Below, one piece after another: positions 1 through 10,267 of a stretch of DNA of 28,422 bases. The stretch is from NCBI RefSeq assembly GCF_008831285.2, contig NW_022205273.1, positions 1 to 28,422 of the forward strand, written 5' to 3'. The stretch comes from Nymphaea colorata. Taxonomy: Eukaryota; Streptophyta; Magnoliopsida; Nymphaeales; Nymphaeaceae. The stretch's first letter is position 1. Every line of letters begins with the position of its first letter. Below the pieces are notes generated by a model. It was not told where the DNA came from and did not search any database. It saw nothing but the letters and a program-made list of their open reading frames with translations. A program made the translations under genes and the position numbers.

Positions 1-1174
1 TCATACAAACTTGTGATTTCGATCACTAAATCATTCAAAATGGATGTACTAACAATTTAAAAACATTCAATTAAATATCTGTGATCAAATGAATCGCTTA
101 AATCCCACTCGTGTTTATACGAACAACTGATTTCAATCGCTTATATCGCGTACTATAAATGTAACGACAAGTTGAATTACTAGGATGAAACTAATGCATA
201 GATTCCATTTTTAACTGGTGATTTAAATCGTTCTTTATAGAAGTAATAAACAGTGAAACACATTAGGTTAACTATAAGGGATCAATTGAATGACTTGAAT
301 CACAAACTAATGCGTGAATGTGCTTAAAGATGCATGTTGAATGATTTAGTGAATGAAATTACAGGCTTGTATGAACATAAATGACATTTAAGTTATTTAC
401 TTGCTGTATTTCAGTTAATATAACGTGTTTCGCTTGTTATTACATCTATAACGAATGATTTCAATGGTTCAAACTAAAAGTTTGTACGAAAAATGAGATT
501 CACGTCATTCGTTTGATCGCTTATCATTAGCCTAATGCGTTTCACTTGTTATTACATGTACAATGATTGATTTTGTTGATTGAAATCACAAGTTCAAATG
601 GATGCAAGTGGGATCTACGCATTAGTTTGATCTCTTGTAGTCAATCCAATGAGTTGAACTTGTAGTTACATCAATAGTAAGGATCTAATGAATTGAAATC
701 ACAAGTTTGTATCAATACGAGTGGATTTAAGCGATTCATCTGAGCACGCATATTTCATTGAATGTGATTAACATGTTGCTACATCCACGTTGAAAGATTT
801 AGTGGATTTAAATCACAAGTTTGCATGAAAATGAACAAAATTCAAGTGGTTCATTTGCTCTTTTATAGTTAATCTAATGTGTTTCACTTGTTATTACATG
901 TATAAGTAACGATTTAAATGATTGAAATCACCAATTCATATGGACACAAATCTGATGTATAGATTAGTTTGATGCTTGTAGTTAGTCCAATAAGTAGAAA
1001 TTTTTGTTTCATTGAATTAAGTAAAAGGGGTCAAACAAAAGCATAGATCCCACTTGTATCCATATGAACTTGTGATTTCAATAATTTAAATCGTTCATTA
1101 CACATGTAATAACAAGTGAAACACATTAGATTAAATATAGGGGAGCAAATTAACGACTTGAATCTTACTCATTC
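1..1174. repeat. Satellite unit 1, near-consensus with small losses
   Basis: The unit starts at phase zero at the window edge and is 5 bp shorter than the 1179-bp consensus. Differences from the following units include one-base losses in short runs: GATCACTAAA for GATCAACTAAA near 25, ACTAGGATG for ACTAGGGATG near 180, AGTGAATG for AGTGGAATG near 350, CGAAAAATG for CGAAAAAATG near 487, and GAGTGGATTT for GAGTGGGATTT near 720. There are also a few substitutions, such as AACAATTTAAA for AACAAGTTAAA near 51. The dominance of homopolymer losses suggests sequencing or polishing error as much as biology. Confidence 0.9.
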
Positions 1175-1489
1175 TCATACAAACTTGTGATTTCGATCAA
1201 CTAAATCATTCAAAATGGATGTACTAACAAGTTAAAAACATTCAATTAAATATGTGTGATCAAATGAATCGCTTAAATCCCACTCGTGTTTATACGAACA
1301 ACTGATTTCAATCGCTTATATCGCGTACTATAAATGTAACGACAAGTTGAATTACTAGGGATGAAACTAATGCATAGATTCCATTTTTAACTGGTGATTT
1401 AAATCGTTCTTTATAGAAGTAATAAACAGTGAAACACATTAGGTTAACTATAAGGGATCAATTGAATGACTTGAATCACAAACTAATGC

Positions 1490-2190
1490 GTGAATGTGCT
1501 TAAAGATGCATGTTGAATGATTTAGTGGAATGAAATTACAGGCTTGTATGAACATAAATGACATTTAAGTTATTTACTTGCTGTATTTCAGTTAATATAA
1601 CGTGTTTCGCTTGTTATTACATCTATAACGAATGATTTCAATGGTTCAAACTAAAAGTTTGTACGAAAAAATGAGATTCACGTCATTCGTTTGATCGCTT
1701 ATCATTAGCCTAATGCGTTTCACTTGTTATTACATGTACAATGATTGATTTTGTTGATTGAAATCACAAGTTCAAATGGATGCAAGTGGGATCTACGCAT
1801 TAGTTTGATCTCTTGTAGTCAATCCAATGAGTTGAACTTGTAGTTACATCAATAGTAAGGATCTAATGAATTGAAATCACAAGTTTGTATCAATACGAGT
1901 GGGATTTAAGCGATTCATCTGAGCACGCATATTTCATTGAATGTGATTAACATGTTGCTACATCCACGTTGAAAGATTTAGTGGATTTAAATCACAAGTT
2001 TGCATGAAAATGAACAAAATTCAAGTGGTTCATTTGCTCTTTTATAGTTAATCTAATGTGTTTCACTTGTTATTACATGTATAAGTAACGATTTAAATGA
2101 TTGAAATCACCAATTCATATGGACACAAATCTGATGTATAGATTAGTTTGATGCTTGTAGTTAGTCCAATAAGTAGAAATTTTTGTTTCA
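1490..2190 (+). repeat. Forward monomer block inside a reference satellite unit
   Basis: Within the unit 1175-2353, a diverged monomer of about 115 bp recurs in the forward orientation. Anchors related to AATCACAAGTT are at about 1533 (AATTACAGGCT), 1649 (ACTAAAAGTTT), 1762, 1875, 1990 and 2105 (AATCACCAATT), giving spacings of 116, 113, 113, 115 and 115 bp. Each anchor is followed by a (C/T)ATGGA- or TATGAA-like stretch, then a GTGGGAT-like stretch, a TAATG-GTTTCACTTG-like stretch and an ATTACAT element before the next anchor. The block amounts to about six monomers, the first and last being partial. The same block recurs in every full unit at the same phase. Monomers are clearly related but substantially diverged, whereas corresponding positions of successive units are nearly identical, which is the signature of a higher-order repeat. 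Confidence 0.88.
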
Positions 2191-2313
2191 TTGAATTAAG
2201 TAAAAGGGGTCAAACAAAAGCATAGATCCCACTTGTATCCATATGAACTTGTGATTTCAATAATTTAAATCGTTCATTACACATGTAATAACAAGTGAAA
2301 CACATTAGATTAA
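2048..2313. repeat. Perfect 32-bp inverted repeat, 202-bp spacer, once per unit
   Basis: The arm at 2048-2079 (begins TTAATCTAATGTG, ends TTATTACATG) and the arm at 2282-2313 (begins CATGTAATAAC, ends CATTAGATTAA) are exact reverse complements over 32 bases. They come from a forward and a reverse monomer on either side of the strand switch near 2190, and weaker complementarity extends beyond the arms. The pair recurs at the same phase in the other intact units, for example from about 869 and 3227 and throughout the right array. It could extrude as a cruciform or fold back in a transcript; the sequence shows only the symmetry, not a use for it. Confidence 0.88.
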
Positions 2314-2668
2314 ATATAGGGGAGCAAATTAACGACTTGAATCTTACTCATTCTCATACAAACTTGTGATTTCGATCAACTAAATCATTCAAAATGGATG
2401 TACTAACAAGTTAAAAACATTCAATTAAATATGTGTGATCAAATGAATCGCTTAAATCCCACTCGTGTTTATACGAACAACTGATTTCAATCGCTTATAT
2501 CGCGTACTATAAATGTAACGACAAGTTGAATTACTAGGGATGAAACTAATGCATAGATTCCATTTTTAACTGGTGATTTAAATCGTTCTTTATAGAAGTA
2601 ATAAACAGTGAAACACATTAGGTTAACTATAAGGGATCAATTGAATGACTTGAATCACAAACTAATGC
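2191..2668 (-). repeat. Inverted monomer block inside a reference satellite unit
   Basis: After about 2190 the same ~115-bp monomer continues as its reverse complement. Anchors AACTTGTGATT or relatives lie at 2246, 2361, about 2478 (CAACTGATTTC) and about 2568 (AACTGGTGATT). Spacings are 115, 117 and about 90 bp, the last shortened by an internal deletion. Between anchors the text reads as the complement of the forward monomer, for example GTAATAACAAGTGAAACAC against GTGTTTCACTTGTTATTAC, and AAATCCCACTCGTGTTTATA against CAATACGAGTGGGATTT. The orientation flips back near 2668, so the 1179-bp unit has about six forward and four reverse monomers with two strand-switch points. Confidence 0.86.
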
Positions 2669-5600
2669 GTGAATGTGCTTAAAGATGCATGTTGAATGAT
2701 TTAGTGGAATGAAATTACAGGCTTGTATGAACATAAATGACATTTAAGTTATTTACTTGCTGTATTTCAGTTAATATAACGTGTTTCGCTTGTTATTACA
2801 TCTATAACGAATGATTTCAATGGTTCAAACTAAAAGTTTGTACGAAAAAATGAGATTCACGTCATTCGTTTGATCGCTTATCATTAGCCTAATGCGTTTC
2901 ACTTGTTATTACATGTACAATGATTGATTTTGTTGATTGAAATCACAAGTTCAAATGGATGCAAGTGGGATCTACGCATTAGTTTGATCTCTTGTAGTCA
3001 ATCCAATGAGTTGAACTTGTAGTTACATCAATAGTAAGGATCTAATGAATTGAAATCACAAGTTTGTATCAATACGAGTGGGATTTAAGCGATTCATCTG
3101 AGCACGCATATTTCATTGAATGTGATTAACATGTTGCTACATCCACGTTGAAAGATTTAGTGGATTTAAATCACAAGTTTGCATGAAAATGAACAAAATT
3201 CAAGTGGTTCATTTGCTCTTTTATAGTTAATCTAATGTGTTTCACTTGTTATTACATGTATAAGTAACGATTTAAATGATTGAAATCACCAATTCATATG
3301 GACACAAATCTGATGTATAGATTAGTTTGATGCTTGTAGTTAGTCCAATAAGTAGAAATTTTTGTTTCATTGAATTAAGTAAAAGGGGTCAAACAAAAGC
3401 ATAGATCCCACTTGTATCCATATGAACTTGTGATTTCAATAATTTAAATCGTTCATTACACATGTAATAACAAGTGAAACACATTAGATTAAATATAGGG
3501 GAGCAAATTAACGACTTGAATCTTACTCATTCTCATACAAACTTGTGATTTCGATCAACTAAATCATTCAAAATGGATGTACTAACAAGTTAAAAACATT
3601 CAATTAAATATGTGTGATCAAATGAATCGCTTAAATCCCACTCGTGTTTATACGAACAACTGATTTCAATCGCTTATATCGCGTACTATAAATGTAACGA
3701 CAAGTTGAATTACTAGGGATGAAACTAATGCATAGATTCCATTTTTAACTGGTGATTTAAATCGTTCTTTATAGAAGTAATAAACAGTGAAACACATTAG
3801 GTTAACTATAAGGGATCAATTGAATGACTTGAATCACAAACTAATGCGTGAATGTGCTTAAAGATGCATGTTGAATGATTTAGTGGAATGAAATTACAGG
3901 CTTGTATGAACATAAATGACATTTAAGTTATTTACTTGCTGTATTTCAGTTAATATAACGTGTTTCGCTTGTTATTACATCTATAACGAATGATTTCAAT
4001 GGTTCAAACTAAAAGTTTGTACGAAAAAATGAGATTCACGTCATTCGTTTGATCGCTTATCATTAGCCTAATGCGTTTCACTTGTTATTACATGTACAAT
4101 GATTGATTTTGTTGATTGAAATCACAAGTTCAAATGGATGCAAGTGGGATCTACGCATTAGTTTGATCTCTTGTAGTCAATCCAATGAGTTGAACTTGTA
4201 GTTACATCAATAGTAAGGATCTAATGAATTGAAATCACAAGTTTGTATCAATACGAGTGGGATTTAAGCGATTCATCTGAGCACGCATATTTCATTGAAT
4301 GTGATTAACATGTTGCTACATCCACGTTGAAAGATTTAGTGGATTTAAATCACAAGTTTGCATGAAAATGAACAAAATTCAAGTGGTTCATTTGCTCTTT
4401 TATAGTTAATCTAATGTGTTTCACTTGTTATTACATGTATAAGTAACGATTTAAATGATTGAAATCACCAATTCATATGGACACAAATCTGATGTATAGA
4501 TTAGTTTGATGCTTGTAGTTAGTCCAATAAGTAGAAATTTTTGTTTCATTGAATTAAGTAAAAGGGGTCAAACAAAAGCATAGATCCCACTTGTATCCAT
4601 ATGAACTTGTGATTTCAATAATTTAAATCGTTCATTACACATGTAATAACAAGTGAAACACATTAGATTAAATATAGGGGAGCAAATTAACGACTTGAAT
4701 CTTACTCATTCTCATACAAACTTGTGATTTCGATCAACTAAATCATTCAAAATGGATGTACTAACAAGTTAAAAACATTCAATTAAATATGTGTGATCAA
4801 ATGAATCGCTTAAATCCCACTCGTGTTTATACGAACAACTGATTTCAATCGCTTATATCGCGTACTATAAATGTAACGACAAGTTGAATTACTAGGGATG
4901 AAACTAATGCATAGATTCCATTTTTAACTGGTGATTTAAATCGTTCTTTATAGAAGTAATAAACAGTGAAACACATTAGGTTAACTATAAGGGATCAATT
5001 GAATGACTTGAATCACAAACTAATGCGTGAATGTGCTTAAAGATGCATGTTGAATGATTTAGTGGAATGAAATTACAGGCTTGTATGAACATAAATGACA
5101 TTTAAGTTATTTACTTGCTGTATTTCAGTTAATATAACGTGTTTCGCTTGTTATTACATCTATAACGAATGATTTCAATGGTTCAAACTAAAAGTTTGTA
5201 CGAAAAAATGAGATTCACGTCATTCGTTTGATCGCTTATCATTAGCCTAATGCGTTTCACTTGTTATTACATGTACAATGATTGATTTTGTTGATTGAAA
5301 TCACAAGTTCAAATGGATGCAAGTGGGATCTACGCATTAGTTTGATCTCTTGTAGTCAATCCAATGAGTTGAACTTGTAGTTACATCAATAGTAAGGATC
5401 TAATGAATTGAAATCACAAGTTTGTATCAATACGAGTGGGATTTAAGCGATTCATCTGAGCACGCATATTTCATTGAATGTGATTAACATGTTGCTACAT
5501 CCACGTTGAAAGATTTAGTGGATTTAAATCACAAGTTTGCATGAAAATGAACAAAATTCAAGTGGTTCATTTGCTCTTTTATAGTTAATCTAATGTGTTT

Positions 5601-7069
5601 CACTTGTTATTACATGTATAAGTAACGATTTAAATGATTGAAATCACCAATTCATATGGACACAAATCTGATGTATAGATTAGTTTGATGCTTGTAGTTA
5701 GTCCAATAAGTAGAAATTTTTGTTTCATTGAATTAAGTAAAAGGGGTCAAACAAAAGCATAGATCCCACTTGTATCCATATGAACTTGTGATTTCAATAA
5801 TTTAAATCGTTCATTACACATGTAATAACAAGTGAAACACATTAGATTAAATATAGGGGAGCAAATTAACGACTTGAATCTTACTCATTCTCATACAAAC
5901 TTGTGATTTCGATCAACTAAATCATTCAAAATGGATGTACTAACAAGTTAAAAACATTCAATTAAATATGTGTGATCAAATGAATCGCTTAAATCCCACT
6001 CGTGTTTATACGAACAACTGATTTCAATCGCTTATATCGCGTACTATAAATGTAACGACAAGTTGAATTACTAGGGATGAAACTAATGCATAGATTCCAT
6101 TTTTAACTGGTGATTTAAATCGTTCTTTATAGAAGTAATAAACAGTGAAACACATTAGGTTAACTATAAGGGATCAATTGAATGACTTGAATCACAAACT
6201 AATGCGTGAATGTGCTTAAAGATGCATGTTGAATGATTTAGTGGAATGAAATTACAGGCTTGTATGAACATAAATGACATTTAAGTTATTTACTTGCTGT
6301 ATTTCAGTTAATATAACGTGTTTCGCTTGTTATTACATCTATAACGAATGATTTCAATGGTTCAAACTAAAAGTTTGTACGAAAAAATGAGATTCACGTC
6401 ATTCGTTTGATCGCTTATCATTAGCCTAATGCGTTTCACTTGTTATTACATGTACAATGATTGATTTTGTTGATTGAAATCACAAGTTCAAATGGATGCA
6501 AGTGGGATCTACGCATTAGTTTGATCTCTTGTAGTCAATCCAATGAGTTGAACTTGTAGTTACATCAATAGTAAGGATCTAATGAATTGAAATCACAAGT
6601 TTGTATCAATACGAGTGGGATTTAAGCGATTCATCTGAGCACGCATATTTCATTGAATGTGATTAACATGTTGCTACATCCACGTTGAAAGATTTAGTGG
6701 ATTTAAATCACAAGTTTGCATGAAAATGAACAAAATTCAAGTGGTTCATTTGCTCTTTTATAGTTAATCTAATGTGTTTCACTTGTTATTACATGTATAA
6801 GTAACGATTTAAATGATTGAAATCACCAATTCATATGGACACAAATCTGATGTATAGATTAGTTTGATGCTTGTAGTTAGTCCAATAAGTAGAAATTTTT
6901 GTTTCATTGAATTAAGTAAAAGGGGTCAAACAAAAGCATAGATCCCACTTGTATCCATATGAACTTGTGATTTCAATAATTTAAATCGTTCATTACACAT
7001 GTAATAACAAGTGAAACACATTAGATTAAATATAGGGGAGCAAATTAACGACTTGAATCTTACTCATTC

Positions 7070-8244
7070 TCATACAAACTTGTGATTTCGATCAACTAAA
7101 TCATTCAAAATGGATGTACTAACAAGTTAAAAACATTCAATTAAATATGTGTGATCAAATGAATCGCTTAAATCCCACTCGTGTTTATACGAACAACTGA
7201 TTTCAATCGCTTATATCGCGTACTATAAATGTAACGACAAGTTGAATTACTAGGGATGAAACTAATGCATAGATTCCATTTTTAACTGGTGATTTAAATC
7301 GTTCTTTATAGAAGTAATAAACAGTGAAACACATTAGGTTAACTATAAGGGATCAATTGAATGACTTGAATCACAAACTAATGCGTGAATGTGCTTAAAG
7401 ATGCATGTTGAATGATTTAGTGGAATGAAATTACAGGCTTGTATGAACATAAATGACATTTAAGTTATTTACTTGCTGTATTTCAGTTAATATAACGTGT
7501 TTCGCTTGTTATTACATCTATAACGAATGATTTCAATGGTTCAAACTAAAAGTTTGTACGAAAAAATGAGATTCACGTCATTCGTTTGATCGCTTATCAT
7601 TAGCCTAATGCGTTTCACTTGTTATTACATGTACAATGATTGATTTTGTTGATTGAAATCACAAGTTCAAATGGATGCAAGTGGGATCTACGCATTAGTT
7701 TGATCTCTTGTAGTCAATCCAATGAGTTGAACTTGTAGTTACATCAATAGTAAGATCTAATGAATTGAAATCACAAGTTTGTATCAATACGAGTGGATTT
7801 AAGCGATTCATCTGAGCACGCATATTTCATTGAATGTGATTAACATGTTGCTACATCCACGTTGAAAGATTTAGTGATTTAAATCACAAGTTTGCATGAA
7901 AATGAACAAAATTCAAGTGGTTCATTTGCTCTTTTATAGTTAATCTAATGTGTTTCACTTGTTATTACATGTATAAGTAACGATTTAAATGATTGAAATC
8001 ACCAATTCATATGGACACAAATCTGATGTATAGATTAGTTTGATGCTTGTAGTTAGTCCAATAAGTAGAAATTTTTGTTTCATTGAATTAAGTAAAGGGG
8101 TCAAACAAAAGCATAGATCCCACTTGTATCCATATGAACTTGTGATTTCAATAATTTAAATCGTTCATTACACATGTAATAACAAGTGAAACACATTAGA
8201 TTAAATATAGGGGAGCAAATTGACGACTTGAATCATACTCATTC
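7070..8244. repeat. Satellite unit 7, near-consensus with small losses
   Basis: The unit is 1175 bp, 4 bp short of the preceding five. The missing bases lie in short homopolymers: AGTAAGATC for AGTAAGGATC near 7751, GAGTGGATTT for GAGTGGGATTT near 7791, TTTAGTGATTT for TTTAGTGGATTT near 7871, and AGTAAAGGGG for AGTAAAAGGGG near 8091. A few substitutions appear at its right end (TTGACGACTTG near 8219 and AATCATACTC near 8231). It mirrors unit 1 in bounding the identical block with homopolymer losses. Confidence 0.9.
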
Positions 8245-9396
8245 TCATACAAACTTGTGATTTCGATCAACTAAATCATTCAAAATGGATGTGCTAACAA
8301 GTTAAAAACATTCAATTAAATATGTGTGATCAAATGAATCGCTTAAATCCCACTCGTGTTTATACGAACAACTGATTTCAATCGCTTATATCGCGTACTA
8401 TAAATGTAACGACAAGTTGAATTACTAGGGATGAAACTAATGCATAGATTCCATTTTTAACTGGTGATTTAAATCTTTCTTTATAGAAGTAATAAACAGT
8501 GAAACACATTAGGTTAACTATAAGGGATCAATTGAATGACTTGAATCACAAACATGCGTGAATGTGCTTAAAGAAGCATGTTGAATGATTTAGTGGAATG
8601 AAATTACAGGCTTGTATGAACACAAATGACATTTAAGTTATTTACTTGTTGTATTTCAGTTAATATAACGTATTTCACTTGTTATTACATCTATAACAAA
8701 TGATTTCAAAGGTTCAAACTAAAAGTTTGTACGAAAAAATGAGATTCACGTCATTCGTTTGATCGCTTATCATTAGCCTAATGCGTTTCACTTGTTATTA
8801 CATGTACAATGATTGATTTTGTTGATTGAAATCACAAGTTCAAATGGATGCAAGTGGGATCTACGCATTAGTTTGATCTCTTGTAGTCAATCCAATGAGT
8901 TGAACTTGTAGTTACATCAATACTAAGGATCTAATGAATTGAAATCACAAGTTTGTATCAATACGAGTGGGATTTAAGCAATTCATCTGATTAACAAGTT
9001 GCTACATCCACGTTCAAAGATTTAGTGGATATAAATCACAAGTTTGCATGAAAATGAACAAAATTCAAGTGGTTCATTTGCTCTTTGATAGTTAATCTAT
9101 TGTGTTTCACTTGTTATTACATGTATAAGTAACGATTTAAATGATTGAAATCACCAATTCATATGGACACAAATATGATGTATAGATTAGTTTGATGCTT
9201 GTAGTTAGTCCTATAAGTAGAACTTTTTGTTTATTGAATTAAGTAAAAGGGGTCAAACAAAAGCATACATCCCACTTGTATCCATATGAACTTGTGATTT
9301 CAATCATTTAAATCGTTCATTACACATGTAATAACAAGTGAAACACATTACATTAAATATAGGGGAGCAAATTAACGACTTGAATCTTATTCATTC
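8245..9396. repeat. Satellite unit 8, diverged, with a 24-bp deletion
   Basis: The unit is 1152 bp long and carries substitutions relative to the identical block along most of its length, for example AAATCTTTC near 8472, AAAGAAGCATG near 8570, GTATTTCACTTG near 8670 and AAATATGATG near 9172. A 24-bp deletion follows 8990: ATCTGA runs straight into TTAACAAG. In complete units the lost stretch is flanked by the short direct match TGA, as expected for a microhomology deletion. Its right end carries variants typical of the right array (CAATCATTTAAATCG near 9300 and CTTATTCATTC near 9386). Confidence 0.9.
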
Positions 9397-10267
9397 TCAT
9401 ACAAACTTGTGATTTCGATCAACTAAATCATTCAAAATGGATGTACTAACAAGTTAAAAACATTCAATTAAATATGTGTGATCAAATGAATCGCTTAAAT
9501 TCCACTCGTGTTTACACGAACAACTGATTTCAATCGCTTATATCGCGTACTATAAATGTAACGACAAGTTGAATTACTAGGGATGAAACTAATGCATAGA
9601 TTCCATTTTTATCTGGTGATTTAAATCGTTCTTTATAGAAGTAATAAACAGTGAAACACATTAGGTTAACTATAAGGGATCAATTGAATGACTTGAATCA
9701 CAAATTAAAGCGTGAATGTGCTTAAACATGTATGTTGAATTATTTAGTGGAATGAAATTACAGGCTTGTATGAACATAAATGACATTTAAGTTATTTACT
9801 TGTTGTATTTCAGTTAATATAACGTGTTTCGCTTGTTATTACATCTATAACGAATGATTTCAATGGTTCAAACTAAAAGTTTGTACGAAAAAATGTGATT
9901 CACGTCATTCGTTTGATCGCTTATCATTAGCCTAATGCGTTTCACTTGTTATTACATGTACAATGATTGATTTTGTTGATTGAAATCACAAGTTAAAATG
10001 GATGCAAGTGGGATCTACGCATTAGTTTGATTTCTTGTAGTCAATCCAATGAGTTGAACTTGTAGTTACATCAATAGTAAGGATCTAATGAATTGAAACC
10101 ACAAGTTTGTATCAATACGAGTGGGATTTAAGCGATTCATCAGAGCACGCATATTTCATTGAATGTGATTAACATGTTGCTACATCCACGTTGAAAGATT
10201 TAGTGGATTTAAATAACAAGTTTGCATGAAAATGAACAAAATTCAAGTGGTTCATTTGCTCTTTTAT
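9397..10267. repeat. Satellite unit 9, truncated by the insert
   Basis: This holds 871 bases of a unit, diverged from consensus at scattered sites, for example TTACACGAAC near 9513, TTTATCTGGTG near 9607, ACAAATTAAAG near 9701, AAATGTGATTC near 9891 and TTGAAACCAC near 10093. The unit ends after GCTCTTTTAT. In complete units the next bases are AGTTAATC, the start of the 32-bp inverted-repeat arm, so the break lies 2 bp outside that arm. Everything beyond it in this unit is absent. Confidence 0.92.

Larger units (their letters stand above)
1175..7069. repeat. Five identical-looking 1179-bp satellite units
   Basis: Units start at 1175, 2354, 3533, 4712 and 5891, with the next at 7070. Each interval is exactly 1179 bp. 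Reading line by line, the text of each copy repeats the previous one shifted by one column of the 60-base layout (1179 = 20 x 60 - 21), and I saw no substitution or indel among them. Such identity over almost 6 kb implies very recent amplification or gene conversion, or duplication during assembly. These copies serve as the reference for phase and monomer structure elsewhere in this annotation. Confidence 0.93.
1..10267. repeat. Left satellite array, ~1179-bp higher-order unit, about 8.7 copies
   Basis: Head-to-tail tandem array. Using the recurring phrase TCATACAAACTTGTGATTTC as phase zero, units begin at 1, 1175, 2354, 3533, 4712, 5891, 7070, 8245 and 9397. The spacings are 1174, then 1179 five times... 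(1175 to 7070), then 1175 and 1152. The last unit is cut at 10267 by the insert. The array is AT-rich and shows no open reading frame of 60 codons or more in any frame over about 10 kb, as expected for non-coding satellite DNA. Diagnostic variants of this array are CAATAATTTAAATCG, CTTACTCATTC and the short form AACTGGTGATTT. A centromeric, pericentromeric or knob location is possible but nothing here decides it. I do not recognise the family name. Confidence 0.97.

Noticed and set aside
1-10267. CRISPR array
   Set aside because: The repeat period is about 1179 bp with no unique spacers, and the monomers differ in sequence and orientation. This is satellite DNA.
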